A stretch of 46,709 bases of DNA from Pseudoalteromonas luteoviolacea NCIMB 1942 (GCF_001625595.1 NZ_AUXT01000101.1:1-46709); one strand, 5' to 3'. Shown: positions 25,342 to 34,477, counted from the first letter of the stretch. Translations and numbers: made by a program. The notes: generated by a model from the letters alone, not told the origin.

Positions 25342-25680
25342 ATGACTGACAACAACATAAGGTTATTTGTATACGGTACCTTAGCGCCTAATCGGGTTAA
25401 TTCCCATATTCTCGAAGATATTGGAGGCACTTTTGAAAAGGCCTCTGTCAGGGGGAATTTATACCAAAAGGGGTGGGGCGCAGCTCATGGTTATCCAGGC
25501 ATTAAACTTGATAGTGAAGGAATCGTTATCGAAGGGTATGTGTTTAAGTCGCAAAACCTAGAGCGTCACTGGCAGATACTTGATGACTTTGAAGGTGCTG
25601 GTTACAAAAGAGTGATATGTAAGGTTTCTGCAGAAACCGGCAAAGTCTATGAAGCCTATATTTACACGCTTTCGAAATAG
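25342..25680 (+). CDS. Gamma-glutamylcyclotransferase-like (AIG2/GGCT) protein
   Basis: A 112-residue cytoplasmic protein of the cyclotransferase fold. The substrate-loop motif YGTL is in RLFVYGTLAPN, and the candidate catalytic acid is Glu in LDDFEGAGYKR, followed by YEAYIYT. Family members release 5-oxoproline from gamma-glutamyl compounds or act on related gamma-glutamylamines; the substrate here cannot be told. A GGAGAAGG ribosome-binding site precedes the ATG. It is followed 54 bases later by a PNPOx-family gene on the same strand and may be co-transcribed. Confidence 0.85.
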   Translation: MTDNNIRLFVYGTLAPNRVNSHILEDIGGTFEKASVRGNLYQKGWGAAHGYPGIKLDSEGIVIEGYVFKSQNLERHWQILDDFEGAGYKRVICKVSAETGKVYEAYIYTLSK

Positions 25681-25734
25681 CTTAAAGAAGTTAGGCTAGT
25701 AAATAGTAAATTATAAATACAAGGAGTTAGGTGT

Positions 25735-26313
25735 ATGGAGCACCCAGTAAAGCAGTTTTTACAGTGGTGGGAGTGTGCTTTAAAGGACTCGCCTTTAAAG
25801 CAAAAGAGTGCAGTTTGCGTGTCGACTATTGATGACGGGGGGTTTCCTGCTACAAGATTTGTTGATTTAAAATCAGTGTCAAACGATGGCATAGTGTTCT
25901 GTACATATTTAGATTCGGCAAAAGGAAAAGAAATCAGTGCTTGCAATAAAGTCGCATTAACAGCCTGGTGGGACCATATAGGCTATCAAGTCCGAGTAAC
26001 AGGTCTTGCTGCTCCATTACCAGATGAAGATGCTGACAAGTATTGGAAAACTCGTACAACTGGTGCTCAGATCACGACGCATGTGTGTGAGCAAAGCCAG
26101 CCATTGACGAACCCAAATGATTTAATCAATAAAGTTGCTGCAATTAAAAGGGTAAATTCGATTAACCCCTCAATAAGGCCTATAAACTGGGGAGGCTACA
26201 GTGTTGCAGCTCATCGCATTGAATTTTTAACATTCAAAGAGGATAGGCTGCATTTGCGTGAATTATTTATATTAAACGACGGGGTCTGGGAAAAGTCATT
26301 TTTACAGCCCTAG
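25735..26313 (+). CDS. Pyridoxamine 5'-phosphate oxidase family flavoprotein
   Basis: A 192-residue cytoplasmic protein of the PNPOx (split-barrel FMN) fold. The FMN-binding strands are visible in AVCVSTIDDGGFPATRFVDL, YLDSAKGKEISAC and WWDHIGYQVRVTG, and the C-terminal dimerisation segment in WGGYSVAAHRIEFLTFKEDR followed by LHLREL. It is shorter than E. coli PdxH (218 residues), and the canonical R-L-H-D-R is RLHLR here, so it may be a PdxH-like enzyme with another substrate (for example PhzG-type) rather than the vitamin B6 oxidase itself. AAGGAG precedes the ATG. Confidence 0.82.
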   Translation: MEHPVKQFLQWWECALKDSPLKQKSAVCVSTIDDGGFPATRFVDLKSVSNDGIVFCTYLDSAKGKEISACNKVALTAWWDHIGYQVRVTGLAAPLPDEDADKYWKTRTTGAQITTHVCEQSQPLTNPNDLINKVAAIKRVNSINPSIRPINWGGYSVAAHRIEFLTFKEDRLHLRELFILNDGVWEKSFLQP

Positions 26314-26396
26314 CTTCGAGAAACAGACCGCAAGAGCAACAGGTTTATTTTTAGTATCTATAATTTAATGATTCCATCATTGATATTAAGACAAAT

Positions 26397-27347
26397 ATGA
26401 AGAAGCGACTTATTGCGTTTACCATGTTGGTCGGAAGTCACTTTTCGGCCTTATCGGAACCTATCAGGGTGGTGGTAAATGACTGGTCGAGTCAACGAAT
26501 TCTTGCGAATATTGCGAGTCAAATATTTATTCGGCTGGGGTACGAAGTTGAACTAATAAATATAACCGTTGATGTTCAATGGTATCTACTTAAAACCAAT
26601 CGCGTTGACTTGCAGCTTGAAGTGTGGGAAGGCACGATGGAAGATAAATATGCACAATTGCATAAAGCCGGCGAAATCATAGATTTAGGAAATTACTCCG
26701 TCGTAACCAGAGAGGACTGGTGGTACCCGCTATATGTGAAAAGCTTGTGTCCAGGTTTACCTGATTGGAAAGCGTTAAAGCAGTGCTATGGCGTGTTTGC
26801 TAGTCCTAGTTCGAGAGGTAGGGGAGTATATATTGCAGGACCGTGGGAAAAGCCTGAACGAGCAAGAATCAAAGCACTCGAACTCAATTTTATTGTAGAA
26901 CAAGTAGATGATGACAGCGCACTATGGGTACGACTTAAGCGTGCCGTAGAACAAAGGCGGCCAGTACTTATTTTTAATTGGACGCCCAATTGGGTAGGCG
27001 CTGTGTACCCCGGTGAGTTTGTTGAGTTTCCTGAGCATGCCCTAGAATGTGAGACTGACCCTACTTGGGGTGCTAACTCTAGATTAGAGTACGATTGCGG
27101 AAACCCAAAATCAGGCTGGCTTAAAAAAGTCTCGAGTCGTCGCTTTGTCAAGCTTTTTCCGTGCTTAGCGAAAAGTATTTCAAGCTTCGATTTAACGAAT
27201 GAGGAGATAGAGCAACTATCTGCTCAGGTAAATAGAGAGCGCCTTAGCCCAAAACAAGTTGCCCAACGCTGGGTGAAAGACCATCGTACGCGTTGGGAGC
27301 AATTATTCTCAGAATGTAAAGTGACCTTACCAACCTCAAGCCGTTAA
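26397..27347 (+). CDS. Glycine-betaine-type (OpuAC) periplasmic binding protein, orphan
   Basis: A 316-residue secreted solute-binding protein. A signal peptide covers about residues 1-20 (HFSALSEP). The mature part has the OpuAC pattern, with many tryptophans suited to a cage for quaternary amines: VVNDWSSQ, LEVWEG, REDWWYPLYV and FNWTPNWVGAVYPGEFVEFP. Cys residues (CPG, QCYG, LECETD, YDCGN) may form disulfides. No permease or ATPase gene is adjacent, so it either serves a transporter encoded elsewhere or works as a sensor input. Its stop codon overlaps the stop of the converging LacI gene through a shared TTAA. Confidence 0.82.
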   Translation: MKKRLIAFTMLVGSHFSALSEPIRVVVNDWSSQRILANIASQIFIRLGYEVELINITVDVQWYLLKTNRVDLQLEVWEGTMEDKYAQLHKAGEIIDLGNYSVVTREDWWYPLYVKSLCPGLPDWKALKQCYGVFASPSSRGRGVYIAGPWEKPERARIKALELNFIVEQVDDDSALWVRLKRAVEQRRPVLIFNWTPNWVGAVYPGEFVEFPEHALECETDPTWGANSRLEYDCGNPKSGWLKKVSSRRFVKLFPCLAKSISSFDLTNEEIEQLSAQVNRERLSPKQVAQRWVKDHRTRWEQLFSECKVTLPTSSR

Positions 27348-28369
27348 GAAGTTGACTGACGGCGGATTAATTTGGGGGGCAGCAAGGTATCGGTGATTTG
27401 CTCACCCTTTATTAAGGCCAATAAGTTTTGCACAAGCATTTGACCTGCGAGAGTGGTATTTTGTTGAACAGTTGTAAGTGAAGGGGTGATATAGTTTGCC
27501 GCCGCAATGTTATCAAATCCAATGACATTGACGTCTTCAGGTACGCTCAGCCCAGCCTCCTTTAACGCTTTTATTGCGCCAATCGCAATTAGATCGCTTG
27601 CTGCAAATAACGCATCAAACGAAACGTTATTGGCGAGTAGGGAGTGCGTTGCGTGGTAACCGGACTCTTCAGTTGATATTGCATTGGCAACGCATCGCTC
27701 GCCAAGAGCAATATCGTGCTGTTCTAATGTGTCTTTGAACCCTATAAAACGAGTAAGGAATTCGGGGCTATGCTCGGAAGCGTCGCCAATAAACACACAG
27801 TTGGTCCGATTAGCCGAAATGAAATTTTGGGCGGCAAGTTGTCCTCCGCCATAATTATCACAGCTCACTGTTAAGTCTGGTCGTCCTTCGACTGTTGCTC
27901 CCCAACAGACGAACTTTGTATTTTGAGCAAGTAGGTTTTGCAGCCTAGATTGGTAGTCCATGTAGTCGCCGTAGCCAAGCAAAATAATTCCATCGGCCCT
28001 GTGACTGTCTTCATACTCAGCACGCCAATCTTGACTGATTGATTGGAATGAAACCAAAAGGTCGTAGCCTTCTTTCGCACAAGCTCGAGTGATACTACCC
28101 AACATATTTAAAAAGAAAGGATTAATTTGGGATTCATCACCAGTAGGGTCTTCAAATAGCAAAATTGCCAGAGTTGCGCTTTGTTGAGTGCGTAAATTAC
28201 TGGCGTTCTTGTCGACTTTATAATTTAGTTTATTGGCAATTTCCCACACTTTCTTGCGTGTTTCATCATTCACAAGTGGACTGTTTCGTAGTGCTCTTGA
28301 AACAGTCGATTGAGAAACACCTGCGTAGTGTGCGATGTCAAAAGACGTTGCTTTTCCTTTTGTTTTCAT
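27344..28369 (-). CDS. LacI-family transcriptional regulator, divergent from glk
   Basis: A 341-residue repressor-type regulator. The N-terminal helix-turn-helix reads SFDIAHYAGVSQSTVSRALR with the hinge around LNYKVDKNASNLR; the periplasmic-binding-like sensor domain follows, with DGIILLGYGDY, FDALFAASDLIAIGAIKALK and VIGFDNIAAANYITPSLTTV. It is transcribed away from glk, and a perfect TGACACCGGTGTCA palindrome lies between them, about 100 bases from this gene's start, so it may regulate itself and glk. The ligand is unknown, presumably a sugar or sugar phosphate. A second LacI regulator is encoded after glk, and either could own the palindrome. Confidence 0.92.
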   Translation of the reverse strand: MKTKGKATSFDIAHYAGVSQSTVSRALRNSPLVNDETRKKVWEIANKLNYKVDKNASNLRTQQSATLAILLFEDPTGDESQINPFFLNMLGSITRACAKEGYDLLVSFQSISQDWRAEYEDSHRADGIILLGYGDYMDYQSRLQNLLAQNTKFVCWGATVEGRPDLTVSCDNYGGGQLAAQNFISANRTNCVFIGDASEHSPEFLTRFIGFKDTLEQHDIALGERCVANAISTEESGYHATHSLLANNVSFDALFAASDLIAIGAIKALKEAGLSVPEDVNVIGFDNIAAANYITPSLTTVQQNTTLAGQMLVQNLLALIKGEQITDTLLPPKLIRRQSTS

Positions 28370-28466
28370 TTTCTATGTAGTTTTAATGACGTCTTGGATA
28401 TTGTCTGTGATTCTATTTTTTTTGCAACCAATTTCATAAAAGGTGCAAATTTTTATTGATGATATT

Positions 28467-28480
28467 TGACACCGGTGTCA
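28467..28480. promoter_or_regulatory. LacI-type operator palindrome upstream of glk
   Basis: Perfect 14-base palindrome TGACACCGGTGTCA with the central CG typical of LacI-family operators. The same 14 bases occur twice before edd. A TTGACA (28466-28471) overlaps it and could be the -35 of the glk promoter. Confidence 0.85.
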
Positions 28481-28521
28481 TAATGTCACTGTTTTATCAT
28501 TTTGTTGTCAAAACATATTTG

Positions 28522-28549
28522 GCTGCCCTGTTACAGGGCAGCATTTTTT
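28522..28549 (+). terminator. Terminator-like hairpin in the glk leader
   Basis: GCTGCCCTG, loop TTA, CAGGGCAGC, then ATTTTTT: a perfect nine-base stem with a T tract, 100 bases before the glk start and downstream of the operator. In this position it would act as an attenuator or yield a short leader RNA, unless the glk promoter lies downstream of it. Confidence 0.75.
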
Positions 28550-28650
28550 CAGCCTGCGTGCAAAGTTTCGGCTGAGTATTAATTTTGGATAATTAGCAGG
28601 GGTGACCCTGAAAGGTGGTTGGAATACCACTACAACAGAGAAAAAACAAC

Positions 28651-29667
28651 ATGAGCCAGACAACACTTAAAAGTTTAAATGGTCATGACCGTGCGTTTGA
28701 ACCAATCATCGTTGCTGATATTGGTGGGACTAATGCGCGATTTGCTGTCGTGACAGAATTTAATTTAGACACAAACCAGTTCGCTATAGACCATCAATTC
28801 ACTTTTCCTAGTGCGGAATTTCAATCCTTTGAATCTGCCCTTGCTGCATTTCTTGCAACTTTAACAATAAAAAGGCCTTCCAGAGCATGCTTTGCTGTTG
28901 CAGGACCGATAAAAGGTCAGCAAGTTTATTTGACCAATTTAGGCTGGAATTTTAATACGCAAGATATCAAAATCCAGTTCGATTTCAATGAGCTTGCAGT
29001 GATCAATGATTTTGCGGCATTTGCTTATGCAGCGCCTCATCTAAGTAAAGATGACAATATTCAAATCAAAACCGGTCAAGCAGACCCAAAAGCCAATATT
29101 GCAGTGTTGGGTCCTGGAACAGGTTTTGGAGCGGCATGCCATGTCAAAGACAATCATGGCAGTGCGGTAATGAGTTGCGAAGCAGGGCACATTAGCCTTG
29201 CTGCGGTAACCGAGCTGGATAGACAGCTATTGCAAGTACTAAAAGAGAGTACACAGCATGTTTCAGTTGAAACGGTGTTCTCAGGACCTGGTCTTGCGAG
29301 ACTTTATAAGGCAATGGCACAGGTTAAAGGGGTGCCTGCCGAAGATTTAAATGCAGCACAAATCAGCGCAAGAGCGAATGAATGTGATGTATGCGACGCA
29401 ACACTTAATCAGTTTTGTGACTGGATAGGCAGTGTTGCAGGAGATATCGCGTTAACCTTTGGGGCGTTAGGTGGCGTATTTATTGGCGGAGGGATCTTGC
29501 CTCGCATGACTGAGCGACTTATTTCTAGTCGATTTGTTGAACGGTTTACGGAAAAGGGGATAATGTCTCAGTACGCTGGGCAAATTCCAGTAACGTTGGT
29601 CGTGCAGGACAATATTCCTCTGATTGGTGCTGCGGCGTGTTTACATGACCGAGACCAGTTTTCGTAA
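28651..29667 (+). CDS. glk: Glucokinase
   Basis: Phosphorylates glucose to glucose 6-phosphate with ATP in the cytoplasm, feeding the Entner-Doudoroff genes downstream. The 338-residue protein belongs to the bacterial Glk (non-ROK) type: phosphate loop IVADIGGTNARFAV, then CFAVAGPI, LAVINDFAAFAYA with the catalytic aspartate, VLGPGTGFGAA and SCEAGHISL, and a C-terminal GALGGVFIGGGILPRM. ATG 28651 is chosen because the conserved part begins about 20 residues later; an upstream GTG at 28615 would add a non-conserved extension. It is followed 12 bases later by a LacI-type gene, and both end at a strong terminator. Confidence 0.95.
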   Translation: MSQTTLKSLNGHDRAFEPIIVADIGGTNARFAVVTEFNLDTNQFAIDHQFTFPSAEFQSFESALAAFLATLTIKRPSRACFAVAGPIKGQQVYLTNLGWNFNTQDIKIQFDFNELAVINDFAAFAYAAPHLSKDDNIQIKTGQADPKANIAVLGPGTGFGAACHVKDNHGSAVMSCEAGHISLAAVTELDRQLLQVLKESTQHVSVETVFSGPGLARLYKAMAQVKGVPAEDLNAAQISARANECDVCDATLNQFCDWIGSVAGDIALTFGALGGVFIGGGILPRMTERLISSRFVERFTEKGIMSQYAGQIPVTLVVQDNIPLIGAAACLHDRDQFS

Positions 29668-29679
29668 ATTGGAATAAAT

Positions 29680-30690
29680 ATGAAGAAAGTTACCATAAAC
29701 AGTGTTGCAGAGTATGCGGGAGTCTCTAAAAAGACAGTTTCCCGCGTGCTGAATAATGAACCTAATGTTAGTCCCGCAACGCGTGAAAAGGTGCTCAAAG
29801 TATTCAAAGAGCTAGATTACAAACCTAATCCAATTGCGAGGGGACTTGCGCGTAATAAGAGCTTTATTATTGGTTGCCTGTATGACAATCCAAGTAAAAG
29901 TTACATCACGCGGGTGCAAAGCGGCGCATTGGAGGCATGTCATAAGTTCAATTATAATTTGCTGATCCACCCTTGTGAGCTAAGAGGGACTGAACTAATT
30001 GAGAATGTCGGCCAGTTGCTGACGACCTCTAGATTAGATGGGCTGGTATTAACCCCTCCGTTTTCAGACTCTCAAGAATTGATTGATTATTTGAAAACGC
30101 AAGATATTCCATACGCACGGGTTGCTTCGGCTATTCAAGATGATTCTTCTATCTCTGTCAGGAGTAATGATGAGCAAGGTGCGTTCGAGCTAACTGAACA
30201 TTTGATTTTACTGGGGCACAAAGATATTGCGTTTATTAAAGGACATCCAGATCACAGTGCGACAGAAAAGCGCTTCAGCGGCTATCGAAATGCACTTTTA
30301 AAACATGGTATCGATTTTAAATCTCATTTAGTCGCAGAAGGTAACTTCAGTTACCATTCTGGAGCTGACAGCGCAAAAGAGATCCTAGATTTGGATCCGA
30401 TGCCAACGGCCGTTTTCGCGTCTAATGACTACATGGCTGCGGCGGTGTTAAAGCTTGCAACGCAAAGGCAGCTGAAAGTGCCGGAAGATATTTCCATTGC
30501 CGGATTTGATAATGCACCAATTGCGCGACATATATGGCCGGGATTGACAACAATTGCGCAACCTGTGGAAGAAATGACACGACAGGCTGTAGAGCAATTG
30601 ATAATGCAAATATCTGATCCATCAACAGAAGTTTATCAAAAAGTACTAGAAGCTAAACTTATTACACGTGAGTCCACCGCAGCGCGCTAA
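29680..30690 (+). CDS. LacI-family transcriptional regulator downstream of glk
   Basis: A 336-residue regulator with N-terminal helix-turn-helix INSVAEYAGVSKKTVSRVLN, hinge KPNPIARGLARNKS, and a sugar-binding sensor domain (DGLVLTPPFSDS, DIAFIKGHPDHSATEKRFSG, PTAVFASNDYMAAAVLKLA, SIAGFDNAPIARHIWPGLTT). It is probably co-transcribed with glk (12-base gap) and lies directly before the two-operator promoter of edd-eda-gap, making it the best candidate to bind TGACACCGGTGTCA. The inducer is unknown; glucose or an Entner-Doudoroff intermediate would fit the context. Confidence 0.93.
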   Translation: MKKVTINSVAEYAGVSKKTVSRVLNNEPNVSPATREKVLKVFKELDYKPNPIARGLARNKSFIIGCLYDNPSKSYITRVQSGALEACHKFNYNLLIHPCELRGTELIENVGQLLTTSRLDGLVLTPPFSDSQELIDYLKTQDIPYARVASAIQDDSSISVRSNDEQGAFELTEHLILLGHKDIAFIKGHPDHSATEKRFSGYRNALLKHGIDFKSHLVAEGNFSYHSGADSAKEILDLDPMPTAVFASNDYMAAAVLKLATQRQLKVPEDISIAGFDNAPIARHIWPGLTTIAQPVEEMTRQAVEQLIMQISDPSTEVYQKVLEAKLITRESTAAR

Positions 30691-30718
30691 TTACGTTATT
30701 TTTACATTTACTTGCCCA

Positions 30719-30748
30719 AAGCCCAATCCTAGCGATTGGGCTTTTTTT
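30719..30748 (+). terminator. Intrinsic terminator of glk-lacI
   Basis: Ten-base arms AAGCCCAATC and GATTGGGCTT around a CTAGC loop, running into seven T. It lies 28 bases after the regulator stop and separates this unit from the edd promoter. Confidence 0.93.
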
Positions 30749-30799
30749 GTCCATAATTTAGATATGCGCGTTATTTAATTTAATTTTCATATTCAACTA

Positions 30800-30830
30800 T
30801 TGACACCGGTGTCAGTGATGTGAGTTAATA
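30800..30830 (+). promoter_or_regulatory. Probable edd-eda-gap promoter between two operators
   Basis: TTGACA (30800-30805) overlaps the first operator, and TTAATA (30825-30830) lies just before the second, with a 19-base spacer, slightly long. A repressor bound at either site would cover promoter elements or the start of transcription. Confidence 0.5.
30801..30814. promoter_or_regulatory. LacI-type operator 1 of edd
   Basis: Perfect TGACACCGGTGTCA, identical to the site before glk and to the second site 33 bases downstream. Confidence 0.88.
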
Positions 30831-30833
30831 TAG

Positions 30834-30847
30834 TGACACCGGTGTCA
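30834..30847. promoter_or_regulatory. LacI-type operator 2 of edd
   Basis: Second perfect TGACACCGGTGTCA. The 33-base centre-to-centre distance is close to three helical turns, so repressors at both sites would face roughly the same side of the DNA. Confidence 0.88.
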
Positions 30848-30933
30848 GGTTGAGGTGAGAGACAACCTGATAGCGTACCTTTGAACGGGTAAATCAAAGC
30901 AGCTCAGTACATATAGGTGTGCTGAGCCTTTTT
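30847..30933 (+). promoter_or_regulatory. Structured edd leader with three hairpins, the last terminator-like
   Basis: Hairpin 1: AGGTTG (30847-30852) with CAACCT (30863-30868). Hairpin 2: CTTTGA (30879-30884) with TCAAAG (30894-30899). Hairpin 3: GCTCAGTACA (30902-30911) with TGTGCTGAGC (30918-30927), one wobble pair, followed by CTTTTT. The last resembles an intrinsic terminator and ends 26 bases before the edd start. The glk leader has a similar feature, so attenuation is possible. Confidence 0.6.
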
Positions 30934-30959
30934 CCTCTAAACATGCAGAGAGGCAGATT

Positions 30960-32813
30960 ATGTTGCATCCTCGAATTCAAGAAGTTACTGAAAGAGTTGT
31001 GAAACGCAGCCAACAGACTCGAAGTGCCTACCTAAAGCGTATTCAAGAAGCAAAAAAACAAACGCGCGTTAGAGCAGGGTTAGGTTGTGGTAACTTAGCA
31101 CACGTAATGGCTGCGTGTTCAAGCAGTGACAAGGCAAGGTTAAAGGCGGATGACCAACCAAACCTTGCAATCATTAACTCGTATAATGACATGCTCTCTG
31201 CCCATGTTCCGTATATCGAATATCCAGATTTAATTAAAAAGATAGCTACTAAGTACGATGCGACAGCTCAAGTCGCAGGCGGCGTTCCGGCAATGTGTGA
31301 CGGGGTTACACAGGGGCGTGATGGTATGGAGCTGTCTTTATTTTCTCGTGATGTTATCGCTATGTCGACCGCTGTTGCATTGTCTCATGATGTATTTGAC
31401 GGTGTGTTTTGCTTGGGCGTGTGCGACAAAATAGTACCAGGGTTACTGATTGGCTCACTGTCTTTTGGTCATTTACCAATTTTCTTCTTACCAGCTGGCC
31501 CAATGGAGTCTGGTATCCCTAACAAAGAAAAAGCGCGCGTTCGACAAAGCTTTGCACAAGGCTTAGTTAGTCGCGAAGAGCTTTTAGAAGCTGAGAGCGC
31601 GTCATACCATAGTGCAGGTACATGTACTTTTTACGGTACAGCGAATTCAAATCAAATGTTGATGGAAATTATGGGGCTACATCTTCCGGGTAGCTCATTC
31701 ATCAACCCGTATACTGAGCTACGAGACGGACTAACGGCAAGTGCCGTTAAAATGATGCTTGAGCAACTTATTAACACTAAGTCTGCGAACCCAATTGGTG
31801 AAGTCGTCAGTGAAAAAACTGTTATTAACGGCTTAGTTGGCTTACTAGCAACGGGTGGTTCAACAAACCATGCGATTCATTTAGTCGCGATGGCAAAGGC
31901 CGCTGGCGTCCAAATTACTTGGAAAGACATGGCTGAGTTATCTGAAGTTGTTCCATTATTAACGCGCATCTACCCAAATGGTTCGGCAGATGTAAACCAC
32001 TTCCAAGCTGCTGGTGGTATGGGTTTCTTGATGCGTGAGTTACGTGATGCAGGGTTCCTACATAACGATGTCAAAACCATTGTTGGAGAAGGGCTAGACG
32101 ATTACACAATGGAACCTGTGCTGGATGTTAATACAAATGTGATCATGACAAACAGTGAAGGTCCGAGCAAAGTGAAATGGATACCTTGCCCTGAAAACTC
32201 TTTAGATGAAGAGGTTTTGAGACCTGTTTCGAATCCGTTCAGCAAGCAGGGTGGATTACAGCTATTAACCGGTAATTTAGGTAAAGCTGTAATTAAAGTA
32301 TCGGCCGTTGATGAAAAGCATCAATTTGTGTCTGCGCCTGCAAAAGTTTTTAGTTCGCAAGCTGCACTTCAGGATGCTTTCTCAAATGGCGAATTAAATC
32401 AAGATTTTATAGCAGTAATCAAAGAGCAAGGGCCCAAAGCTAAAGGTATGCCTGAGCTACATAAGTTGACGCCTGTTATGGCGACACTGCAAGACCACGG
32501 CTACAAGGTAGCGATTGTAACAGACGGTCGTATGTCTGGTGCATCAGGTAAAGTTCCTGCTGCGATTCACCTTGCGCCTGAAGCTGTTGAGGGCGGAGTC
32601 ATTGCCAAAATACGTGAAGGTGACTTAGTTACGCTAGATGCGCCGAACGGAGACTTGGTTCTTCACGTTTCTGACGAAGAGCTATCTAAGCGCGAGCTTG
32701 AGCTGACACAGCCAGGGTTTACATTTGGCACAGGCCGTGAGTTATTTACTGGTTTTAGAAACATGGTAAGCAGTGCGGATATGGGCGCAAGCGCCTTTGG
32801 TATCGACGATTAA
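30960..32813 (+). CDS. edd: 6-Phosphogluconate dehydratase
   Basis: First dedicated enzyme of the Entner-Doudoroff pathway: converts 6-phosphogluconate to 2-keto-3-deoxy-6-phosphogluconate in the cytoplasm with an iron-sulfur cluster. The 617-residue protein belongs to the IlvD/Edd family. Cluster and active-site segments are visible as [36 protein letters not shown] and [19 protein letters not shown]; the C-terminal catalytic segment is [26 protein letters not shown] precedes the ATG. It is the first gene of edd-eda-gap, with 22 bases to eda, and is preceded by two LacI-type operators and a structured leader. Confidence 0.97.
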   Translation: MLHPRIQEVTERVVKRSQQTRSAYLKRIQEAKKQTRVRAGLGCGNLAHVMAACSSSDKARLKADDQPNLAIINSYNDMLSAHVPYIEYPDLIKKIATKYDATAQVAGGVPAMCDGVTQGRDGMELSLFSRDVIAMSTAVALSHDVFDGVFCLGVCDKIVPGLLIGSLSFGHLPIFFLPAGPMESGIPNKEKARVRQSFAQGLVSREELLEAESASYHSAGTCTFYGTANSNQMLMEIMGLHLPGSSFINPYTELRDGLTASAVKMMLEQLINTKSANPIGEVVSEKTVINGLVGLLATGGSTNHAIHLVAMAKAAGVQITWKDMAELSEVVPLLTRIYPNGSADVNHFQAAGGMGFLMRELRDAGFLHNDVKTIVGEGLDDYTMEPVLDVNTNVIMTNSEGPSKVKWIPCPENSLDEEVLRPVSNPFSKQGGLQLLTGNLGKAVIKVSAVDEKHQFVSAPAKVFSSQAALQDAFSNGELNQDFIAVIKEQGPKAKGMPELHKLTPVMATLQDHGYKVAIVTDGRMSGASGKVPAAIHLAPEAVEGGVIAKIREGDLVTLDAPNGDLVLHVSDEELSKRELELTQPGFTFGTGRELFTGFRNMVSSADMGASAFGIDD

Positions 32814-32835
32814 CATCATTGGGAATGGGGTAATT

Positions 32836-33456
32836 ATGAGAATACAGGAAATTTTATCGGCAGCACCAGTGGTACCTGTCATTGTTATCGAAGAGCTTGA
32901 AGATGCAATTCCACTTGCAAAAGCTCTGTACAACGGCGGACTTCGTGCACTTGAAGTGACACTTAGAACGCCTATAGCAGCTGAAGCAGTAAAACAAATA
33001 AAAGAAGCACTGCCGGAAGCTTATGTTGGTACTGGCACCGTAGTAGATAAAGCGTCTTTTGAAGCTTCGGTAAACGCCGGTGCTGATTTTATGGTAAGTC
33101 CAGGTGTGAGCTCAGAGCTTTTAGAACTTGCTAAAAATACAGATATTCCGTTTCTACCAGGTGCATCGACACCCAGTGAAGCGATGGAACTAGCGGCTCA
33201 TGGGTTTAAGTTTTTGAAGTTTTTCCCAGCTGAAGCTGCGGGTGGTACGCCAATGTTGAAGTCTATTGGTGGACCTCTTCCACAAGTGACATTCTGTCCA
33301 ACTGGTGGGATCTCACTAGAAAGTGCGCCTAAGTATTTGGCGCTGAAAAATGTAATTTGCGTTGGCGGTACTTGGATGCTGGATAAAGCGCTAATTGCAA
33401 AAAAAGATTGGCAAGCCATCGAAGCGCTTGCGAAACAAGCAAGTGAAGTTAAATAA
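32836..33456 (+). CDS. eda: 2-Keto-3-deoxy-6-phosphogluconate aldolase
   Basis: Splits KDPG into pyruvate and glyceraldehyde 3-phosphate. The protein is 206 residues, near the usual 213. Class I aldolase features: EVTLRTPIAAEAV, VGTGTVVDKASFEASVNAGA with the catalytic Glu/Thr region earlier in the barrel, FMVSPGVS, FLPGASTPSEAMELAAHG, and FKFLKFFPAEAAGG with the Schiff-base lysine. ATG 32836 is preceded by GGGG and gives the normal N-terminus MRIQEIL; a longer frame from 32773 would overlap edd and is not credible. The next gene, gap, starts 16 bases after its stop and uses its product. Confidence 0.96.
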   Translation: MRIQEILSAAPVVPVIVIEELEDAIPLAKALYNGGLRALEVTLRTPIAAEAVKQIKEALPEAYVGTGTVVDKASFEASVNAGADFMVSPGVSSELLELAKNTDIPFLPGASTPSEAMELAAHGFKFLKFFPAEAAGGTPMLKSIGGPLPQVTFCPTGGISLESAPKYLALKNVICVGGTWMLDKALIAKKDWQAIEALAKQASEVK

Positions 33457-33472
33457 TTAGGGGAATGTAATC

Positions 33473-34477
33473 ATGATTAACATCGCAATTAATGGCTATG
33501 GCCGCATCGGTCGCAACGTATTACGCGCACTTTACGAATCAGGTCAAAATGAACAAATTAAAATTGTTGCAATTAACGACTTGGCACCAGCTGAAACTAA
33601 TGCACATTTAACGCAATTTGATTCAGTTCATGGTCGCTTTAATGAAAAGCTAACTTTGGCTGGCAAAACACTAGTCATTGGCAACGATGAGATTACATTA
33701 ACGCAAGAGCGTGATCCTGCAAACCTTCCTTGGAAAGCACTAAACGTAGATATCGTACTTGAGTGTACAGGTATTTTTACTTCACGCGACGCGGCGGCTA
33801 AGCACATTGAAGCTGGTGCTAAGAAAGTAATCGTTTCAGCACCAGGCACCGATTTAGATGCGACAGTGGTTCACGGTGTGAATAGTGAAGTGTTGAATGC
33901 AGATAGCAACATCATTTCCAACGCTTCATGTACAACTAACTGTCTAGCACCAGTTGCTAAAGCGCTAAATGACGTGGTTGGTATCGAGCAGGGTAGCATG
34001 ACGACTATTCACGCGTTTACTAACGACCAAAACCTATGTGATGTTTATCACAAAGACTTGTATCGTGCTCGTAGCGCTACTCAGTCAATGATCCCAACTA
34101 AAACAGGTGCAGCGAAAGCTGTTGGTCTAGTGCTACCTGAGCTTGCTGGTAAACTTGATGGTATGGCCGTACGCGTTCCTACCGTAAACGTTTCTCTTGT
34201 TGATTTAACCTTTGTTGCTAAGCGTGACACTACTGCTGAAGAAGTGAACGAAATTGTAAAAGCTGCAGCAGAAGGTGCGATGGCAGGCGTATTGGAATAC
34301 AACACGCTACCGTTGGTTTCTATTGATTTTAACCATAACCCTGCGTCTTCTGTGTTTGATGCAACTCAGACAAAAGTTGAAGGTAAACTGGTTAAGGTGA
34401 TGGCCTGGTATGACAACGAGTGGGGCTTCTCAAACAGAATGTTAGATCAAGTTAAAGCACTGGGTGCATTCTTATAA
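33473..34477 (+). CDS. gap: Glyceraldehyde-3-phosphate dehydrogenase
   Basis: Oxidises glyceraldehyde 3-phosphate to 1,3-bisphosphoglycerate with NAD. The 334-residue protein has the Rossmann start [20 protein letters not shown], the ND pair of VAINDLA (consistent with NAD preference), the active site [12 protein letters not shown] with Cys153, [10 protein letters not shown] with the partner His, and [12 protein letters not shown] near the end. As third gene of edd-eda-gap it handles the triose made by Eda. Its sequence is of the glycolytic type rather than Epd (erythrose-4-phosphate dehydrogenase), but the organism may carry other gap genes. Two terminators follow. Confidence 0.95.
   Translation: MINIAINGYGRIGRNVLRALYESGQNEQIKIVAINDLAPAETNAHLTQFDSVHGRFNEKLTLAGKTLVIGNDEITLTQERDPANLPWKALNVDIVLECTGIFTSRDAAAKHIEAGAKKVIVSAPGTDLDATVVHGVNSEVLNADSNIISNASCTTNCLAPVAKALNDVVGIEQGSMTTIHAFTNDQNLCDVYHKDLYRARSATQSMIPTKTGAAKAVGLVLPELAGKLDGMAVRVPTVNVSLVDLTFVAKRDTTAEEVNEIVKAAAEGAMAGVLEYNTLPLVSIDFNHNPASSVFDATQTKVEGKLVKVMAWYDNEWGFSNRMLDQVKALGAFL

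Noticed and set aside
32773..32835. Longer eda reading frame starting inside edd
   Set aside because: The extension overlaps edd out of frame and precedes the normal Eda N-terminus, which has its own GGGG ribosome-binding site.
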